This document shows, one piece after another, positions 1-9,664 of a stretch of 64,000 nt of DNA. Source of the DNA: HK1 sp965220535 (GTDB taxonomy: Bacteria; Pseudomonadota; Gammaproteobacteria; HK1); assembly GCA_965220535.1 (NCBI GenBank), contig OZ244833.1, forward strand, positions 496,001 through 560,000. Reading direction: 5' to 3'. A program made the position numbers and the translations under genes. Positions within the stretch are counted from its first letter, which is position 1. The number at the start of each line of letters is the position of its first letter. The notes under the pieces were generated by a model, which was given only the letters and a program-made list of their open reading frames with translations, did not search any database and had not been told where the DNA came from.

Positions 1-2
1 AA

Positions 3-398
3 GACGATCCCTTGGTCATCGATAAATGGTTCGCGATCCAAGCCACCAGCCGCCGACTCGATAGCTTGGAGCGGGTGCGCGAATTGCTGACCTACCCCAC
101 CTTCGATCTCACCAACCCCAACCGAGTGCGGGCATTGATCGGCGCCTTTTGCCACGGCAACCAGCACCGCTTTCATGATATCTCCGGCGAGGGATACCGC
201 TTCTTTTGCCGATACGCCTTGGAGATCGACGGCTTCAATCCGCAAGTCGCGGCGCGGCTTTTCCAAGCGGCGAGCCGTTGGCGGCATCTCGACGATCACC
301 GCAGCGATCTTCTGCGTCGGGAACTCGAGGGCGCTCTTGCATCCTCTTCCGATCTCTCGAAGGACAGCTACGAGGTGGTATCCAAAATCCTGGCTTGA
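3..398 (+). CDS. pepN: Aminopeptidase N, carboxyl-terminal fragment (5' end outside window)
   Basis: The reading frame is open from the first complete codon (base 3) to a TGA at 396-398, so only the last ~131 residues of the gene are here. The segment reads DDPLVIDKWF, then FDLTNPNRVRALIGAF and a final EVVSKILA, the conserved all-helical carboxyl-terminal domain of gammaproteobacterial PepN (M1 zinc metallopeptidase). PepN removes amino-terminal residues from peptides in the cytoplasm; the zinc site (HExxH) lies upstream of the window and cannot be checked. The family assignment rests on recognising this tail. The gene ends cleanly, with no sign of decay, and is followed by about 490 bases without a convincing gene. 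Confidence 0.9.
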   Translation, partial: DDPLVIDKWFAIQATSRRLDSLERVRELLTYPTFDLTNPNRVRALIGAFCHGNQHRFHDISGEGYRFFCRYALEIDGFNPQVAARLFQAASRWRHLDDHRSDLLRRELEGALASSSDLSKDSYEVVSKILA

Positions 399-890
399 AC
401 GAGGCCGCTCGACCTTGGACCCGAGCGAGAGCGCGGATAAAAAAGGGGAGCGATGAAACTATCGAAACCGGCCATCGACGGCGATGAAGGCCGCGCGGGC
501 AACGATAGGCGTTCCGGTCAGAAAAGCGCGATGCGTCAAGGTCGATAGCGAGCGTTTTCGATCTTGCGTTTTCGGCCTTGCGTTTTTGCGTCTTGCGAAT
601 TCCCTGCAACCCACGCCTTCATCGACAAAAACGCGAGTCGCCGAAGCCGATCATCGGCGCTCGGGGCCGAAAAAAAGGCTTGGGCCAAGCGCTCCCCTTC
701 GAAGATGCACTAGAAGATAAACTAGAAGAATGCATTCACCGAAATGCCCTTCCTTTTTACGATATTTCATGTAAGTTTTGCCATTAAAATAATCCTTGGT
801 CGAATCGACCGATCAATATCGAGACTCTTTAGGAATTCAATCACCCCTTTCCCGATGGATTTTTCTCCCGCGGACACCAAGAGAAAAAAC
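399..890. other. Intergenic region between pepN and giant 1
   Basis: No convincing gene. Bases ~551-597 carry several imperfect copies of a short cttgcgtttt-like word. The frame of giant 1 is open back to 744, but no ribosome-binding site supports an earlier start, and the signal peptide begins at 891. The stretch around 750-800 is AT-rich and is the likeliest place for the giant 1 promoter, although I could not find a -35/-10 pair with acceptable spacing. Confidence 0.5.
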
Positions 891-3800
891 ATGAAACAAA
901 CGATCTCCGGTGCCGCGGTCATCCTCGCCATTATCGCCATCGTCGGGCTTTCCCCCGCAGCCGCCCAAAACACCCCCGTCGCCACCATCTATATCTCTCC
1001 CACCGAAGCGCTTTCGATCAATGAGGGCGAATCGGGGAGCTTCACCATCAGATTCGGAGTCGGCTCGGGCGATATAAGCGAGGATGCCATCGTCAGGCTT
1101 TCGAGCGACAACTCGCTGTTTTCGCTTTCCCCGACGAGCCTGACCTTCACCTCGACCAACTACTACCGACCGCAAACCGTCACCGTCACGGTGGCCCACG
1201 ACGACGATACCTTGGACTTCACCGATAGCGTTACCATCACCACATCCGGCGGTTTCACGGCGCCTGTGACGACGAAAACGATCAACGTCGACGATGACGA
1301 GCCGCCCGCCGGGACCATCGTCCTGTCTCCCGCCGAATCCTTGTCGATCAACGAAGGTGCATCGAAGGATTTCACCGTCAGGCTGAGCGCCAGGCCCGAA
1401 GGGACCGCCATCTTGACGCTTTCGAAGAACGAAGACGATATCTCCCTTTCCCCGACGACTCTGGCTTTCACCGAATCCAGCTGGAACAAGACCCAAAGCG
1501 TCACCGTCAGCGTGGCCTACGACGACGATAATCTGGACCTCTCCGATACCGTCACCCTGGTTGCATCCGGCGGTATCACGGCCTCGGATGCGACGATAAC
1601 GATCAACGTAAGCGACGATGTCCCCGCCGGCAATATCGTCTTGTCCCCTGCCGGAACGCTTGTGATCGACGAAGGCGGGACGAGGAGTTTCACCGTCCGA
1701 TTCGATACCCGGCCGGATGCCAATATCATCGTTTCCCTTTCGAAAACCGGCGATGCCATCTCGTTCTCCCCGAGTAGACTGATTTTCACCACCTCCAACT
1801 ATGACCGGGCCCAAAGCGTCACCGTCAGCGCCGGACAGGACCAGGATGCGAGGAACGAAAGCGGCATCATCACCCTGTCGGCGGCCGGCGGCATCGACGC
1901 TTCGAATGCGACGAAAGCGATCGCCGTCAACGACGACGAGGCGGCCTTCTCCGGCAATGTCGTTTTCTCCCCCGAGGGGACGCTCACCGTCGAAGAAGGA
2001 GACCGGGCAACCATCACCATCAAACTCAGCGAAGCCCCGACAGAGAATGTCAGGGTGCAGGTATTCGGCGATTTCAATATTTTGCTCGATGCCGGGACCA
2101 ATATCTTCACCCCCTCGAACTGGAATACGCCGCAATCCCTCTCTTTTCGAGCGAGCGACGATGCTTTTGCCACCTACCAAACCGGCCCTTTCAAAGCCAC
2201 TATCTCCAATATTCGAACGGATGTGACCATCCGGGAACAAACCACTTCCAATCTGACGCTCGTCATCACCGATAACGACTCCCCGGTCCTCACCGGCGCG
2301 ATCGTCATCTCACCTGCCGATACCCTTGAACTCGACGAGGGCGAATCGGGGAGTTTCACCGTCAAACTCAGCCGGCAACCGAAAGTGCAAGCCGTCGTTT
2401 CGCTTGTCAGCGACGATGCCGCGGTCTCCCTTAGCCCCCAAAGCCTGACTTTCACCCATCTGAACTGGAGAACGGAGCAAAGCGTCAGCGTCGATGCCGT
2501 GCAAGACGGCGATAGTCTCGATGACGACGCCACCATCACCCTATCGGCTTCCGCATCGGGGATCATCGCGCCGAATGTCACCAAAAGAGTCACTGTCAGC
2601 GATGACGATACGGCCTTCACCGGCAACGTCGTTTTCTCCCCCGAGGGGACGCTCACCGTCGAAGAAGGCGACCGGGCAACCATCACCATCAAACTGAGCG
2701 AAGCCCCGGGAGAGGATGTCAGGGTGCAGGTACTCGGCGATTTCAATATTTTGCTCGATGTCGGAACCAATATCTTCACCCCCTCGAACTGGAATACGCC
2801 GCAATCCGTCTCTTTTCGAGCAAGCGACGATGCTTTTGCCACCTACCAAACCGGGCCTTTCAAAGCCACTATCTACAATATTCGAAGGGGTGTGACCATC
2901 CGGGAACAAACCACTTCCAATCTGACGCTCGTCATCACCGATAGCGACTCCCCGGTCCTCACCGGCGCGATCGTCCTCTCACCTGCCGGTACTCTTGAAC
3001 TCGACGAGGGCGAATCGGGGAGTTTCAGCGTCAAACTCAGCCGGCAGCCGAAAGTGCAAGCCGTCGTTTCGCTTGTCAGCGACGATGCCGCGGTCTCCCT
3101 TCGCCCCGAGAGCCTGACTTTCACCCATCTGAACTGGAGAACGGAGCAAAGCGTTACCGTCAACGCCGTGCAAGACAGCGATAGTCTCGATGCCGACGCC
3201 ACCCTCACCCTATCGGCTTCCGCATCGGGGATCATCGCGCCGAATATCACCAAAAGAGTCACCGTCAGCGATGACGATACGGCCTTCACCGGCAACGTCG
3301 TTTTCTCCCCTGAGGGGACGCTCACCGTCGAAGAAGGCGACCGGGCAACCATCACCATCAAACTCAGCGAAGCCCCGGGAGAAAATGTCAGGGTGCAGGT
3401 AGACGGCAGCGTCGGCATCACTTTCGATGCCGGAACCAATATCTTCACCCCCTCGAACTGGAATACACCGCAGTCCATCTCCTTTGGAGCGAACGAAGAT
3501 CCTCTTGTCACCTACCAAACCGGCCAATTCAACGCCAATATCTTCAACGTTCGAACGAGCACGCTCATAAAAAGGCAAAATTCTTCCAATACAACGCTCA
3601 TCATCCAAGACAGCGACGCACCGATCCCCACCGGCACCATCGTCCTGTCATCCGCCGATACCCTTTCCCTCGACGAGGGCGAATCGGGGAGTTTCACCGT
3701 CAAACTCAGCCGGCAGCCGAAAACGCAGACCATCGTTTCGCTGACCAGCGACGATACGGGGATTTCCCTTAGCCCCCGGAGTTTGACTTTCACCCTATTG

Positions 3801-6800
3801 GGTTGGGAAACGGAGCAAAGCGTTACCGTCGATACCGTGCAAGACAGCGACAGTATGGACGAGACCGCCACCATCACCCTATCGGCTTCCGCATCGGGGA
3901 TCAGCGCTCCGGATGTCACCAAAAGAGTCGCCGTCAGCGATGACGATACGGCCTTTTCCGGCACCGTCATCTTTTCCCCCGACGGGGATTTCGTCGTCGA
4001 AGAAGGAGCGAGGGCATCCGTCGGCGTCAAACTAAGCGAAGCCCCGAAAGAGAATGTCAGGGTGCAGATATTCGGCAACTTCAATATTTTGCTCGATGCC
4101 GGGACCAATATCTTCACCCCCTCGAACTGGAATACGCCGCAATCCGTCTCCTTTAGAGCGCTCGAAGATCCTTTTTCCACCTACCAAGCCAGCCAATTCA
4201 ACGCCGATATCTTCAACCTTCGAACGAGCGCGCTCATCAAGAGACAAAATTCTTCCAATACGACGCTCATCATCCAAGACAGCGATGCAACGGCCCCCAC
4301 CGGCACCATCGTCCTCTCCCCTACCCAAGCCCTTTCGCTCGACGAAGGGGAATCGGGGAGTTTCACCGCCAAGCTCAGCGCTCAACCGATACGAGATGTC
4401 ACGATTACGGTTTCGAACGACGATCCGGCGGCGGTTTCCGTCAGCCCCGAGCGCTTGGTTTTCACCCGATTGGGTTGGAGAACGGAGCAACGCATCACCG
4501 TCAGGGCGGTGCACGACAGCGATACGGATCACGAAGTCGCCACCCTCGTCCTATCGGCCTCCGCCGGTATCGACGCTCCGGATGCGGGGAAAACGGTCAA
4601 CGTCAACGACGACGATCAGGCCACCACCCCCGTCGGCAGCATCGTTTTGTCTCCCGCCACCGCCCTTGAGATCACCGAAGGCGAAACGGGAATTCTCGGC
4701 GTCAGGCTCAGCGTCATGCCGCAAGGGAATGTCGTCGTGAGCCTTTCGAAGACCCACGACGATATCTCGCTCTCCCCGAGCAGTTTGGCTTTCACCCGAT
4801 CCAGCTGGAACAGGATGCAAAGTGTCAGCGTCGATGTGGCGCATGACGACGATCTCTCGGACTTCTCCGACACCATCGTCCTATCCGCCACCGGCGGGAT
4901 CAATGCCTTGGAAACGACGAAGACCGTCGATGTGAGCGACGACGACTCGCCCGTCGGAACCATCGTTTTATCCCCCACCGAGACCTTAGTCATCGACGAA
5001 GGAGAATCGGGGGAGTTCACCGTCAGGCTCAGTGTCAAGCCGAACGCTGACGTCACCATCGACCTTTCGAAGAGCCGCGACGATATCTCGCTCTCCCGAA
5101 CTCGCCTGAGCTTCACCGAATCCGACTGGAGCGATGCGCAAACGATCACTGTCAGTGCCGAGCACGACGACGATCATCTGAGTTTCACCGATACCATCGT
5201 CCTATCCGCCTCCGGCGGCATCGAGGCCCCGGATGCGACGAAGGCCATCGAGGTGATCGACGACGAACCACCCGCCGGCACCATCACTTTGTCTCCCGCC
5301 GGAACCCTCGTCATCGACGAAGGAGGGTCGAAGAGTTTCAGCGTCAGACTCGGCTCCCGGCCGCAAATCGATGTCATCGTCGCCCTTTCGAAAACCGATG
5401 CCGATATCTCGCTTGTCCCCGCTCGCCTGACTTTCACCGCATCCGACTGGAATCGGCCCCAAAGCATCACCGTCCGCGCCGACCACGACGACGATGCCTC
5501 GAGCGAGGCCGATATCATCACCCTATCCGCCTCCGGCGGCCTCGTCGCGACGGCGACCAAAACGGTCAACATCGTCGATGACGACTCGCCCACCGGGGAT
5601 ATCATCTTGTCTCCCGCAGGAGACCTTGCCGTCGACGAAGGGGGTACGGCGAGTTTCAGCGTCAGGCTCGGCACCCGGCCGCAAATCGATGTCATCGTCG
5701 CCCTTTCGAAAACCGATGCCGATATCTCGCTTACCCCCGCTCGCCTGACTTTCACCGCATCCGACTGGAATCGGCCCCAAAGCATCACCGTCCGCGCCGA
5801 CCACGACGACGATGCCTCGAACGAGGCCGATATCATCACCCTATCCGCCTCCGGCGGCCTCGTCGCGACGGCGACCAAAACGGTCGACATCGCCGATGAC
5901 GACCCGCCCACCGGGGATATCATCTTGTCTCCCGCCGGAGATCTTGCGATCGACGAAGGGGGCTCGGCGAGTTTCAGCGTCAGACTCGGCACCCGGCCGG
6001 CGGGAAACGTCACCGTAACGCTTTCGAAGACCGTCGATGACGTCTCGCTCTCCCCGACGCGCTTGACCTTCACCGAATCCGATTGGGACGCACCGCAAGA
6101 CGTCACCGTCAGCGCCGGCCAAGACGACGATACCGAAAACGAGACCGACACCATCACCCTCGTCGCCTCCGGTGGCTTCGTCGCGAGGGCGACCAAAAGG
6201 GTCAATATCAGCGACGGCGATACGCTCATCCCCGCCATCGTTTTGTCCCCCGCCGGAATCTTGACGATCGACGAAGGGGAGTCCGGGGAATTCAGCGTCA
6301 GACTCGGCACCCGTCCGGCGAAAAGCGTCACCGTGGCGCTTTCGAAGACCGTCGATGACGTCTCGCTTTCCCCGACGCGCTTGACCTTCACCGAATCCGA
6401 TTGGAATCGGCAGCAAAGCGTCTCCGTCCGCGCCGATTTCGACGACGACACAACGAACGGCAACGACACCATCACCCTCGTCGCCTCCGGGGCCGAGGGC
6501 TACGAAGGGTTGAGCGCTTCTATATCCCTCACCGTCATCGACTCCCCCGGCGAGCTCGTCCTCTCCGCCGACAGGATCGATGTGATGGAAGGGCAGGCGC
6601 CGGTTTCCTTTTCCGTCCGCCTCGATACCAAGCCGGTCAATACCGATATCGTCTTCGTATCGCTATCTCGCACCAATGCGGATATCACGCTTTCCCCATC
6701 CTCCTTGATCTTTACGATGAACAATTGGAGCGAAGCGCAAAGCGTGGCTATCGAGGCCGCCGATGACGCTGGCCGGGAGGATGAGCGAGATATCATCACC

Positions 6801-7637
6801 TTGACCGCCGCCGGCGGAAACTACGACCGAACGACCGGCGAGATCATGGTGGCGATCTTCGACGACGACGACGACGGACCCGAGGGCGGAATTCCCGAAC
6901 AAGCGAAGGCCTATATCCTCGCCATCCCGCCCGATACCGCCGACGACGCTTCCGAATTGCGCATCCGATGCCATCAAGAAAGCCCTTGCACCGTCTACCT
7001 CGATTGCAGTGCGCAGACCGACGGCTCGACCTTCAAGGGCTGGGTCCCGGGGCCGATCCCCGCTCGAGGCGGAAGAGCGCTTACGGCCACGGATATCGTG
7101 CGCCATACCGGCGGCTCGTGGTCCGGCAAGGGGCGGTTGGGTTGCGCCTTGCGCAGCGATCACACCATCGGCGCCCAGATTTGGACCTATTCGGGAGACG
7201 GCGTACTGGTCAATAACAGCGCGATGATTCGCAGCGCCCCGGAGAACGAGGTCCACCGAGCGGATATCGAGTCGATCCCCTCACCGACCGAATCGGAGGT
7301 ATCGAATATCCGCATCCGCTGCATCGCCCCTGCCGATACGCATTGCACCGACACCAATTTCTCCTGCTTCGATGACTCGGGATACCGATACAAGGGGAAC
7401 TTGGGCATCGTCGAACGCCTGACCACAAGGCATCTGAAAGCCGACGAACTCGCCGATATCATCGGCCATCGATGGAGCGGAATTCGGCTTTCTTGCGAAA
7501 TCCGATCGAACCAAGCCTTCACGGCACAACTTCTGACCCGCACCGGCGGTGGCGGAGCCTTGGTCAACAACAGTGCCAGCAACGAGGTATCCCCCCGTCC
7601 TAGCAACAGCGAGTTCCCCCGCCCTGGAATTTTCTGA
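891..7637 (+). CDS. Giant secreted Calx-beta-like repeat protein 1 (2248 aa)
   Basis: I chose the ATG at 891 because it begins a clear signal peptide (MKQTISGAAVILAI..., cleavage likely after AAA near residue 24), with a weak AAGAGA ribosome-binding site just upstream. About 18 modules of ~100-115 residues follow. Each starts near [IV]xLSPxxxLxIDEGE, contains SLTFTxxNW and Q[ST]VTV strands, and ends in an aspartate-rich DDD linker, as in Calx-beta-type calcium-binding beta-sandwiches. Modules 4-10 alternate between two types, giving a 223-residue higher-order repeat. I saw no cysteine in the modules. The last ~230 residues form a two-fold repeated domain with four cysteines per half and WSG and LVNN motifs, shared with the two giants at 26-49 kb. 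The protein is probably exported and surface-associated, but its ligand is unknown. No type I secretion genes are nearby. Confidence 0.88.
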   Translation: MKQTISGAAVILAIIAIVGLSPAAAQNTPVATIYISPTEALSINEGESGSFTIRFGVGSGDISEDAIVRLSSDNSLFSLSPTSLTFTSTNYYRPQTVTVTVAHDDDTLDFTDSVTITTSGGFTAPVTTKTINVDDDEPPAGTIVLSPAESLSINEGASKDFTVRLSARPEGTAILTLSKNEDDISLSPTTLAFTESSWNKTQSVTVSVAYDDDNLDLSDTVTLVASGGITASDATITINVSDDVPAGNIVLSPAGTLVIDEGGTRSFTVRFDTRPDANIIVSLSKTGDAISFSPSRLIFTTSNYDRAQSVTVSAGQDQDARNESGIITLSAAGGIDASNATKAIAVNDDEAAFSGNVVFSPEGTLTVEEGDRATITIKLSEAPTENVRVQVFGDFNILLDAGTNIFTPSNWNTPQSLSFRASDDAFATYQTGPFKATISNIRTDVTIREQTTSNLTLVITDNDSPVLTGAIVISPADTLELDEGESGSFTVKLSRQPKVQAVVSLVSDDAAVSLSPQSLTFTHLNWRTEQSVSVDAVQDGDSLDDDATITLSASASGIIAPNVTKRVTVSDDDTAFTGNVVFSPEGTLTVEEGDRATITIKLSEAPGEDVRVQVLGDFNILLDVGTNIFTPSNWNTPQSVSFRASDDAFATYQTGPFKATIYNIRRGVTIREQTTSNLTLVITDSDSPVLTGAIVLSPAGTLELDEGESGSFSVKLSRQPKVQAVVSLVSDDAAVSLRPESLTFTHLNWRTEQSVTVNAVQDSDSLDADATLTLSASASGIIAPNITKRVTVSDDDTAFTGNVVFSPEGTLTVEEGDRATITIKLSEAPGENVRVQVDGSVGITFDAGTNIFTPSNWNTPQSISFGANEDPLVTYQTGQFNANIFNVRTSTLIKRQNSSNTTLIIQDSDAPIPTGTIVLSSADTLSLDEGESGSFTVKLSRQPKTQTIVSLTSDDTGISLSPRSLTFTLLGWETEQSVTVDTVQDSDSMDETATITLSASASGISAPDVTKRVAVSDDDTAFSGTVIFSPDGDFVVEEGARASVGVKLSEAPKENVRVQIFGNFNILLDAGTNIFTPSNWNTPQSVSFRALEDPFSTYQASQFNADIFNLRTSALIKRQNSSNTTLIIQDSDATAPTGTIVLSPTQALSLDEGESGSFTAKLSAQPIRDVTITVSNDDPAAVSVSPERLVFTRLGWRTEQRITVRAVHDSDTDHEVATLVLSASAGIDAPDAGKTVNVNDDDQATTPVGSIVLSPATALEITEGETGILGVRLSVMPQGNVVVSLSKTHDDISLSPSSLAFTRSSWNRMQSVSVDVAHDDDLSDFSDTIVLSATGGINALETTKTVDVSDDDSPVGTIVLSPTETLVIDEGESGEFTVRLSVKPNADVTIDLSKSRDDISLSRTRLSFTESDWSDAQTITVSAEHDDDHLSFTDTIVLSASGGIEAPDATKAIEVIDDEPPAGTITLSPAGTLVIDEGGSKSFSVRLGSRPQIDVIVALSKTDADISLVPARLTFTASDWNRPQSITVRADHDDDASSEADIITLSASGGLVATATKTVNIVDDDSPTGDIILSPAGDLAVDEGGTASFSVRLGTRPQIDVIVALSKTDADISLTPARLTFTASDWNRPQSITVRADHDDDASNEADIITLSASGGLVATATKTVDIADDDPPTGDIILSPAGDLAIDEGGSASFSVRLGTRPAGNVTVTLSKTVDDVSLSPTRLTFTESDWDAPQDVTVSAGQDDDTENETDTITLVASGGFVARATKRVNISDGDTLIPAIVLSPAGILTIDEGESGEFSVRLGTRPAKSVTVALSKTVDDVSLSPTRLTFTESDWNRQQSVSVRADFDDDTTNGNDTITLVASGAEGYEGLSASISLTVIDSPGELVLSADRIDVMEGQAPVSFSVRLDTKPVNTDIVFVSLSRTNADITLSPSSLIFTMNNWSEAQSVAIEAADDAGREDERDIITLTAAGGNYDRTTGEIMVAIFDDDDDGPEGGIPEQAKAYILAIPPDTADDASELRIRCHQESPCTVYLDCSAQTDGSTFKGWVPGPIPARGGRALTATDIVRHTGGSWSGKGRLGCALRSDHTIGAQIWTYSGDGVLVNNSAMIRSAPENEVHRADIESIPSPTESEVSNIRIRCIAPADTHCTDTNFSCFDDSGYRYKGNLGIVERLTTRHLKADELADIIGHRWSGIRLSCEIRSNQAFTAQLLTRTGGGGALVNNSASNEVSPRPSNSEFPRPGIF
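1941..4616 (+). repeat. Higher-order tandem repeat inside giant 1 (669-bp period)
   Basis: The word (g/a)cggcctt(c/t) at the start of module type A recurs at 1941, 2610, 3279 and 3948, exactly 669 bases (223 codons) apart. Each unit holds one NVVFSPEGTLTVEEGD-type module and one LELDEGESGSF-type module. The first three units are close to identical at DNA level and the fourth is diverged. The period preserves the reading frame, so copy-number change would lengthen or shorten the protein without disrupting it. Confidence 0.9.
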
Positions 7638-8109
7638 ACCACTCATCAAGACCTGATCTCATGGGATAACACACAGTGCCTTCACGATGAAAAAACGGCA
7701 TGCCGAGCACACCGGAGCCAAAGCCGCAGACCCGACAGAAATCTATCCCTACACGGAGTTCGAGATCCCTTGGACAGTGATTGCATCCACGCTTCAAGGC
7801 CGAGCGCCCCCGATACCCGCGCTACGCGCTAGCAGCCAGGCGGCAAAATTTGGCTTTTAATGGCTTTCAAAAGCCGAAATACACCCATTCGGCAGCGTTC
7901 CTAACGGGAATATCACGAATTCGACTGAGACCGAAAATCTCTTTTTTTGCCAATAATTCATCGAATTCTCCCCGCTTTTGACCATTTTTTACAGTTTTTT
8001 CAACGTTTCGTTATTGACATGAAACATCGCAATCGTGATACTATTTATCAGCCTATAAAATATTCTTATGTGTTTCAAGTTCGCTCGATCCATCGACAAG
8101 GAGCCGGCA
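7638..8109. other. Intergenic region upstream of the duplicated YaaW-like cassette
   Basis: No convincing gene. The sequence becomes markedly AT-rich from about 7840 onward, which marks the left edge of a lower-GC patch. It contains a good sigma-70-type promoter (8014-8042), annotated separately. No terminator-like hairpin for giant 1 was recognised just after its stop codon. Confidence 0.5.
8014..8042 (+). promoter_or_regulatory. Sigma-70-type promoter for the A1-B1-A2-B2 operon
   Basis: A perfect TTGACA -35 box (8014-8019) is followed after exactly 17 bases by GATACT (8037-8042), a 4/6 match to the -10 consensus. It lies about 70 bases upstream of the ATG at 8110, and no comparable promoter is visible before the downstream genes, so it probably drives all four genes of the cassette. 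Confidence 0.65.
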
Positions 8110-8715
8110 ATGTCCGAATTCGACCCCGATCTCAATCCTCTTCTACGCCGCATCTCGAATTCGCCCGAGGGCGCGAAAGATCTCGAAGACCTCTACGAAC
8201 GCCACGGGATCGATCCCTCGGAAGGACCCGACGAACTGGCAAACGAAATTCGCTTGGACGGAGGCAACACCCTCGTGAATTTATTCAGAGGATGGGAGGG
8301 CGTTGCCTACAAAGAGATCGTCGAAGACGTTGCGAGCAAACTTGACGTCGAAGTACCCGACTCCACCGCCCTCAGGGTGAACGAAATCGAAGAGAGAATT
8401 TTGACCGCCATCGCCAAACGATATTGGGACGGACTCACCGAGGAGGAGCGAAAGGATCTCGTAGAGCAGATAAAAGAAATCGACCCGAACATCTCTGGGG
8501 ATATAGTAAAGTATGCTATACAGCACAGCGTTATTGGAGCAACGATAGGCCCGATTATCAGTGTATTCGGTTCGCGCTTGCCAGCAATGCTGGTGCCATT
8601 CTTGGATGTTATTTTGACGGGATGGACCATTATTGATATTGCAGGACCTGCATACCGCAAAACCGTGCACACCGTAGTACAAATCGCGATTTTGAGGCTT
8701 GATTTTTCCGGATGA
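8110..8715 (+). CDS. YaaW/UPF0174-family protein, copy A1 (201 aa)
   Basis: The ATG at 8110 follows a clear AAGGAG site; an upstream in-frame ATG at 8068 has no such signal. The protein resembles E. coli YaaW (UPF0174/DUF3944). Shared features are an early LLRRISNSPEG segment, a central GGNTLVNLFRGW block matching the GGDSIANKLRG region of YaaW, an acidic helix YWDGLTEEER, and a conserved carboxyl-terminal GPAYRKTVHTVVQIA matching GSAYRVTIPAVLQIA. Between the last two lies a hydrophobic stretch (about residues 139-180) that could insert into or lie on a membrane. The function of the family is not established. The gene is first in a four-gene operon and is duplicated at 9665; the two copies agree well for ~120 residues and then diverge in the hydrophobic part. 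Confidence 0.75.
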   Translation: MSEFDPDLNPLLRRISNSPEGAKDLEDLYERHGIDPSEGPDELANEIRLDGGNTLVNLFRGWEGVAYKEIVEDVASKLDVEVPDSTALRVNEIEERILTAIAKRYWDGLTEEERKDLVEQIKEIDPNISGDIVKYAIQHSVIGATIGPIISVFGSRLPAMLVPFLDVILTGWTIIDIAGPAYRKTVHTVVQIAILRLDFSG

Positions 8716-8746
8716 TCAGCTCATCCATCAACAAGGAGACTTGGCA

Positions 8747-9634
8747 ATGGCTAGTACCTACAAAGTCGAATTCATTCTTGAAGATTGGATGATCAAGGGG
8801 CTGGGGTCCGGTAAATATATGATCAAGAGCGGCAATCTCTTGAAAGCACAAAGCCACAAAGTGGTAAAGTGGCTGAATGTGAAAGATATTACTCCACCCG
8901 AAAAAACGAGAGAAATCCTTGCGAATGCAGCAGCCAAGCTCGATATCGCTTCTATCTCATCGGTCGCGAATCTGGCGCTCTCGGTCGCTATTTACCACCG
9001 GCTCGGAACGATGGAAAAGAAAATCGATCAATCCATCGACCAACTCCGGTTGCTACTCGATCGTGTCAACGAAATCAACGATGAATTGCTTCGAGGAAAC
9101 ACCCTCTATCCCATCATGACGGGTTTCGAACTCCTTCAACGAGCAAAGGTCTCGTCGAACCCGGAGCACCTCTTGAAAGACGCTCAAGTCAATCTCGTGA
9201 AAGGTATGACCGTTGCAGCCCACTGGCTACAAACGAAATCGTGCGATGCATTACTCGAGCATTTTGCATCGGTGGCGGTTGTTTCCGCCGCTTTGGTGAA
9301 GGCCGCAATCATCGAGGCCCAAGCCATACGGATGCTTGAGAAGTCTCCTACGGAAAACGAGCTTGGATACCCCTTCGAAAAAGCAAGGGGAGTCATCGCC
9401 CATATCGAACAAGAGTTAGGAAGAGCGAAAGTTTCTCCTTCTAAATCCAATGCGATGAAGGGCCGCGGATATCTTTCCAAACTACGCAACTGTAATGATG
9501 CTTTGGTGAATTGCATCAATGAGTCATTGAATTGGCAACTCGCCCTTAGCAGCGGCGAGGCGGATCTCATTAAAATCGATTCTAGCAACAACAAGGCTAT
9601 ATGCAATATTCTGCAATATTCGCCTGCTGCTTAG
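8747..9634 (+). CDS. Unknown helical partner protein, copy B1 (295 aa)
   Basis: I do not recognise the family. The ATG at 8747 follows AAGGAG and lies 31 bases after the stop of A1, so the two are co-transcribed and probably co-translated. The protein starts MASTYKVEFILEDWM and has a mildly hydrophobic stretch around residues 70-88 (SVANLALSVAIYHRL). A probable coiled coil follows (KKIDQSIDQLRLLLDRVNEI), then a mostly helical remainder containing SSNPEHLLKDAQV. No catalytic motif, metal site or signal peptide is evident. A paralogue with the same layout (B2) lies at 10351 behind a second YaaW-like gene, so the pair behaves as a unit. The constant pairing suggests the two products interact, but that is inference. 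Confidence 0.7.
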   Translation: MASTYKVEFILEDWMIKGLGSGKYMIKSGNLLKAQSHKVVKWLNVKDITPPEKTREILANAAAKLDIASISSVANLALSVAIYHRLGTMEKKIDQSIDQLRLLLDRVNEINDELLRGNTLYPIMTGFELLQRAKVSSNPEHLLKDAQVNLVKGMTVAAHWLQTKSCDALLEHFASVAVVSAALVKAAIIEAQAIRMLEKSPTENELGYPFEKARGVIAHIEQELGRAKVSPSKSNAMKGRGYLSKLRNCNDALVNCINESLNWQLALSSGEADLIKIDSSNNKAICNILQYSPAA

Positions 9635-9664
9635 GTCATCCAATCCATCGACAAGGAGCCGGTA

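Noticed and set aside
744..890. Upstream extension of giant 1 to 744
   Set aside because: No ribosome-binding site, and it would place the signal peptide 49 residues inside the protein.
837..2240. 467-codon minus-strand frame over giant 1
   Set aside because: Mirrors the repeats of giant 1 on the other strand; composition is glycine/arginine/aspartate-rich nonsense.
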